Shown here piece by piece: positions 7,195 to 10,096 of a DNA stretch of 10,096 nucleotides. The DNA is taken from assembly GCA_003024985.2 (NCBI GenBank), contig PXIH01S0026373.1, one strand, 5' to 3'. Each line of letters begins with the position of its first letter. The stretch's first letter is position 1. Below the pieces are notes generated by a model. The model was not told where the DNA came from, did no database searches, and saw only the letters and a list, made by a program, of their open reading frames with translations. A program made the position numbers and the translations under genes. The stretch is from Euperipatoides rowelli (Eukaryota > Onychophora > Udeonychophora > Euonychophora > Peripatopsidae).

Positions 7195-7456
7195 TGTTAC
7201 TGGCTTCGGAACACGATATTACAATTAGCATATAGTATTTTACTTAATAAAAACAGAAAATAAACACATAATGTCTCATTTATAGATTTATGGCTAGGTC
7301 TTTGATGCATTTTAATCCTCCTTAACGCATCTTTATCTCCGACTCCACATTGTCCAACAACCCCAAGACGGCCAATCATAGGTCGGCTTGCATTCTATCT
7401 GTGGTATAGTGTGTTATTTTATTTATTACTTATTTCTTAATACGCTTAAATATTTA
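7195..7456. other. non-coding stretch with moderate GC
   Basis: A 60-codon open frame on the minus strand (7197-7379) covers part of it. The first half of its product is moderately complex (MIGRLGVVGQCGVGDKDALR) and the remainder is low-complexity hydrophobic sequence. No family is recognised and no convincing splice site flanks it, so it is not called as a gene. Confidence 0.4.
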
Positions 7457-7561
7457 TTTTGGGCTTAGGGTCGGTGTGCAGTTAAGGTGAAGAGATCCTT
7501 TAATTTATTATATTCATGTTGGAGTTAGGGTCAGTTTACGGTGGGTTAGAGATCGTCTAAT
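7457..7561 (+). repeat. degenerate two-unit repeat, ~60-bp period
   Basis: TTGGGCTTAGGGTCGGT (7459-7475) aligns with TTGGAGTTAGGGTCAGT (7519-7535), and AGAGATCCTTTAAT (7491-7504) aligns with AGAGATCGTCTAAT (7548-7561). The GTTAGGGT core resembles the telomere-like interspersed repeats common in animal genomes. Divergence between the units indicates age. Confidence 0.55.
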
Positions 7562-8073
7562 ATGCTGGAGGAAAATGTTGGGTCTGAAATCCAGACACTA
7601 GGTAATTAGAGGTGCTATGTGTAAAATTGTTAATATTTTTCTGGAAGGTTTGATAGCCAATCATTTCCTCTTCTTATTTCCAACAGTTGTTTTTTTAGTT
7701 TACCCATCGAAATGAATTCCAATAAGTTTAAAAAAAAAAAAGTTTCACCCCGGAGGATTAAATGAACCTTTATTTATACTATATACAAGTCACATGTTTT
7801 TCATGCCCTAGATGTCTGCACATAAGTTATGATTTGCGCTTCTATGCTGTAGTATCATCATTTTTCAAGGTCCTTGTTGCCAACCGTGTGAATCCAGCGT
7901 GAGTCTAGAACAATTCGAGTTTAATCAAAGTTTCTGCAATGAGAAAAATTCCCCAGCGCGTACTCACTACAAAAAAAATTATCATTTTCCATATTAGGGC
8001 TGCACCAAGGTCGAACACACGACCTCAGTACATACTCAAGAATGGCGCGGCCAGATCGAAACTGCACAATCAT
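7562..8073. other. non-coding stretch; weak Pol III-like box on minus strand
   Basis: Contains an A-run of 12 near 7730. On the minus strand, GTGTTCGACC (8026-8017) resembles a tRNA B box (GGTTCGANNCC), with TGGCCGCGCC some 35 bases upstream as a poor A box. No cloverleaf can be drawn, so at most this is a decayed tRNA-derived SINE fragment. A 109-codon open frame (7939-8268, plus strand) runs through it without any recognisable motif. Confidence 0.35.
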
Positions 8074-8107
8074 TGCACATTGGTCAGTTCTGCACATTGG
8101 TCAGTTA
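8074..8107 (+). repeat. tandem duplication, 2 x 17 bp
   Basis: TGCACATTGGTCAGTT occurs at 8074-8089 and again at 8091-8106, with one differing base at the end of the 17-base unit (C versus A). A local duplication, probably recent. Confidence 0.85.
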
Positions 8108-8623
8108 TTTTTTTACACTACTTATTGCTTTATGAAAATCTATTTTCAAAGACGATGTTTACCAAACTAAATCAATTAGGACAAGAACAACAGTGTGCCT
8201 ACTCTACTTATAAGGACAAACATATGATTGGCCAGTTCAATGGCCAAATATTGATTTTTTTTCAATAATTACGGATGATTATGGATGACTTGCCATCTTT
8301 TAATTGGGCATACTAGAAATATAACTGAGTGTTAAAACATAAAAGACTTCTAGGCATACCTGAAGAAATAGATGATGATTTACAAAAATGGCCATTTTTG
8401 TTGAATGGGGCAACATATCATAGTGTGTACGTTCATAAACTTAATTTTTTAGGCCATATTTGTTTGAATTGTGGAAGAAGCCATAAATGTGGCAACATAC
8501 ATTATATACAATCTACGATATAACATGCACACAGCCACGCAGGACAGATGAATAACTAATAGTTAAGATTACCTTTGTTTCTCATTCTTGCTTACATAAC
8601 ACTTAAATGAACATGTGAGATAC
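8108..8623. other. non-coding stretch, one ambiguous short frame
   Basis: A frame open from 8329 to a stop at 8521-8523 has no ATG near its start (the first codon is GTG, preceded by an in-frame TGA). It encodes GIPEEIDDDLQKWPFLLNG and, near its end, CLNCGRSHKC, which looks like part of a metal-binding Cys motif. There is no convincing splice site and no family match I can name, so it is left uncalled. Confidence 0.35.
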
Positions 8624-8732
8624 TATCATGAAACAAACTGTTCAATGTCATTACCACTGCTATTGTCTGGTGAGCAAACCTATCTGCACAGATTATTACC
8701 AAAAACAATCAGCCATGTTTGGTTTCATGATA
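8624..8732. repeat. inverted pair bounding ~109 bp
   Basis: TATCATGAAAC (8624-8634) and GTTTCATGATA (8722-8732) are perfect reverse complements; CAAAC and GTTTG extend the pairing inward after one extra base, and CATG lies just outside both arms. This could be a very small foldback element or a chance pair. Confidence 0.45.
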
Positions 8733-9460
8733 CATGACTAAATGAATTTTCAGCCTTAATTTTTATTATTTACAGTCTTAACCTTCTCCCTAAATCCTGA
8801 CCCAAACCAAAAGACAATCAAGATGTGGGATACTCATGCTTGATAGTTTCTTCTCGTTTTTACACATCTGTGTCACCTCAACCGTTAACCAATAAATGTT
8901 AATTTTTATCACTTGTTATTTTAAGTTAAATTTTGCTCTTTTCTGAAGATTTTGGAAGTACACAACAAGAAAGAAGTAATGATATCTTAGTCTACTATGA
9001 TTTTCTTGAAAGTAGAGTTTGACATGCATGTGGGTTTTTTTTTAAAGTTGGCTGCCTTGATGTCACTTGTCGATGCTGACATTTTAAAACAAGAACATTT
9101 GACAAACATTTGGTTATTTCCAATAATGTCACCTCCAGGTGCAATAGAGTTACATGGGCAATAAACAGTTACTGAGTGTTCCCATGACACCACTTCCAAG
9201 TTCTGTCAGAGTAAACAGAGTCTTAGAACTGAAACTGGGGACAGTGTTTTTTAGCTGAGAGGGGTAGAATTTTTTCCCCTAAAGAAATTGGTGCATTTTA
9301 TAGCGAAATATATCTCTTCAATTTTATTTTTTTATTACTGAAAAAGACCACACTCATAGACACCAATTTGGGCAAGAGACCATAAATGGGTGGACACTAA
9401 ACTAATTATTAATTTTACTGGGCCAAAAATTTCATTTATTTAAGTCGATACAAAGTCATA
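8733..9460. other. non-coding stretch, no gene seen
   Basis: No repeat ends were matched. An open frame of 70 codons on the minus strand (8987-9199) carries several cysteines but no ordered motif, and no splice signals support it. TACAGTCTTAACCTTCTCCC (8773-8792) resembles TACAGTCCTAACCCTGAATC (6063-6082), a weak similarity of unknown meaning. Confidence 0.45.
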
Positions 9461-9600
9461 AATAATAATAATAAATTAATTATAAAATATTGATAATAAT
9501 TAAAATGATGATTAATATAATGATTATGATAGTGATAATAATAGTGAAATAATAATTATAATAAATAATAACAATCATAATAAAAGTAATAATAATTATT
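9461..9600 (+). repeat. degenerate AAT/ATG-type simple repeat
   Basis: A 140-base tract made almost entirely of AATAAT, TGATAATAAT and ATTATAAT permutations with very few C bases. It ends exactly where the following inverted-repeat element begins. Confidence 0.8.
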
Positions 9601-9963
9601 GGTACTAACTGCATGATTTGTACGGTGAATAAAACTTTTTATATTATTTATATAGTCTATTTAGTTTTATTGTCAGTATTGTTTCATAAAACATTTATAC
9701 AACTAAAAAAACAATTTTTAAACAGGCTTTCTGCTTTTAGTAGTGTCATCGGGCTCTAAAATTAAAAAATAATCACAAAAAAACAAAATAAATAATAAAA
9801 TTAATATTTGTTATTATTTTTTAATTACATAGCCCTGCCAGATGATGCCACTAAAGGCATAAATCTTGCTCAAAAGTAGCCTTTTATTTGTATAAAACTA
9901 AATATATAATATAAAAAAATTTTATTCACCGTACAAATCACACAGTTAGTACTAAGTACCAAT
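9598..9963. mobile_element. long-inverted-repeat MITE-like element, ~366 bp
   Basis: The left end 9598-9646 and the right end 9906-9963 are reverse complements over about 50 bases, sharing TGATTTGTACGGTGAATAAA. The right end carries a 7-base extra segment (a TTAGTAC duplication) near its terminus. Pairing resumes inward: CTTTTAGTAGTGTCATC with the reverse complement of GATGATGCCACTAAAGG, and the perfect 14-bp AATTAAAAAATAAT/ATTATTTTTTAATT (9760-9773 and 9813-9826). The whole element is therefore an imperfect long hairpin. The termini read ATTGGTACT; no clear target duplication is visible and there is no coding frame. Confidence 0.78.
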
Positions 9964-10096
9964 CAACATTTATAACTTGCACTCGTTGGAGGATGCATTA
10001 CTATAGTAATAATGATAAATTGAATAGATGCGACAATTTGAATAAAGACTCATTTATACTTTTTACGCAGCAGGTTTTCGCTCCGTCTATCCGTCT
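9964..10096. other. non-coding end of window
   Basis: No gene, repeat end or RNA structure recognised. The last 40 bases are richer in C and G (ACGCAGCAGG, CGCTCCGTC) and could be the edge of something that continues outside the window. Confidence 0.4.

Noticed and set aside
7197-7379. 60-codon open frame on the minus strand
   Set aside because: The second half is low-complexity hydrophobic sequence typical of AT-rich DNA; no supporting signals.
8017-8060. Possible tRNA gene on the minus strand
   Set aside because: The T-arm-like sequence does not form a proper 5-bp stem with a 7-base loop, and no acceptor stem or anticodon arm can be drawn.
7939-8268. 109-codon open frame, the longest in the window
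   Set aside because: Mixed low-complexity product without recognisable domain; it crosses the 17-bp tandem duplication and the B-box-like segment. A frame of this length is not surprising in 10 kb searched in six frames.
8329-8523. Short frame ending with a CLNCGRSHKC segment
   Set aside because: No ATG near the start, an in-frame stop directly upstream, no convincing acceptor site; a single Cys-rich patch is not enough for a zinc-finger call.
8987-9199. 70-codon Cys-containing open frame on the minus strand
   Set aside because: Cysteines are not in an ordered pattern, no splice or promoter support, no family recognised.
1-10096. CRISPR arrays, rRNA, bacterial operons or phage genes
   Set aside because: No regularly spaced repeats, no conserved rRNA blocks and no long coding frames; composition and repeats indicate eukaryotic non-coding DNA.

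Overview
The window looks like AT-rich, non-coding nuclear DNA of a eukaryote, most likely an invertebrate animal. Evidence: no long open reading frame on either strand, abundant A/T homopolymer runs and AAT-type simple repeats, several short foldback elements with terminal inverted repeats, and two short coding-like islands each preceded by a splice-acceptor-like pyrimidine tract plus AG. There are no operons, no ribosome binding sites, no rRNA and no CRISPR array. The exact taxon cannot be read from the sequence. One base is unresolved (N at 4919).

Layout. 1-1110 is AT-rich sequence with one coding-like island (409-564). 1118-2141 is a complex foldback block: a body segment followed by a very long inverted repeat whose arms fold on a 7-base loop. 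It abuts a separate near-perfect hairpin (2137-2204) and then a 210-bp hAT-like non-autonomous element (2230-2439) with diverged 8-bp flanking duplications. 2448-4088 is mostly featureless apart from a 20-bp hairpin (3251-3297) and a G-run patch. A minus-strand coding-like island lies at 4089-4300. A second, simpler member of the first foldback family occupies 4677-5282. A 239-bp element with 36-bp inverted ends lies at 5949-6187. 6188-9460 is largely featureless, with a CTCF-like motif (7181-7194), a degenerate two-unit repeat containing TTAGGGTC (7457-7561), a 17-bp tandem duplication (8074-8107) and an inverted pair (8624/8732). An AAT-rich simple repeat (9461-9600) abuts a 366-bp long-inverted-repeat element (9598-9963).

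The main theme is at least four families of small, non-coding, transposase-dependent-looking elements (MITE-like), one of which is present twice in different architectures. The most unusual object is the composite at 1118-2141 compared with its relative at 4677-5282: the two share a body and an end module, but the first carries the end module twice, head to head, with duplicated sequence beyond the apparent element end. No element encodes a recognisable transposase. I see no confidently identifiable gene or gene system.
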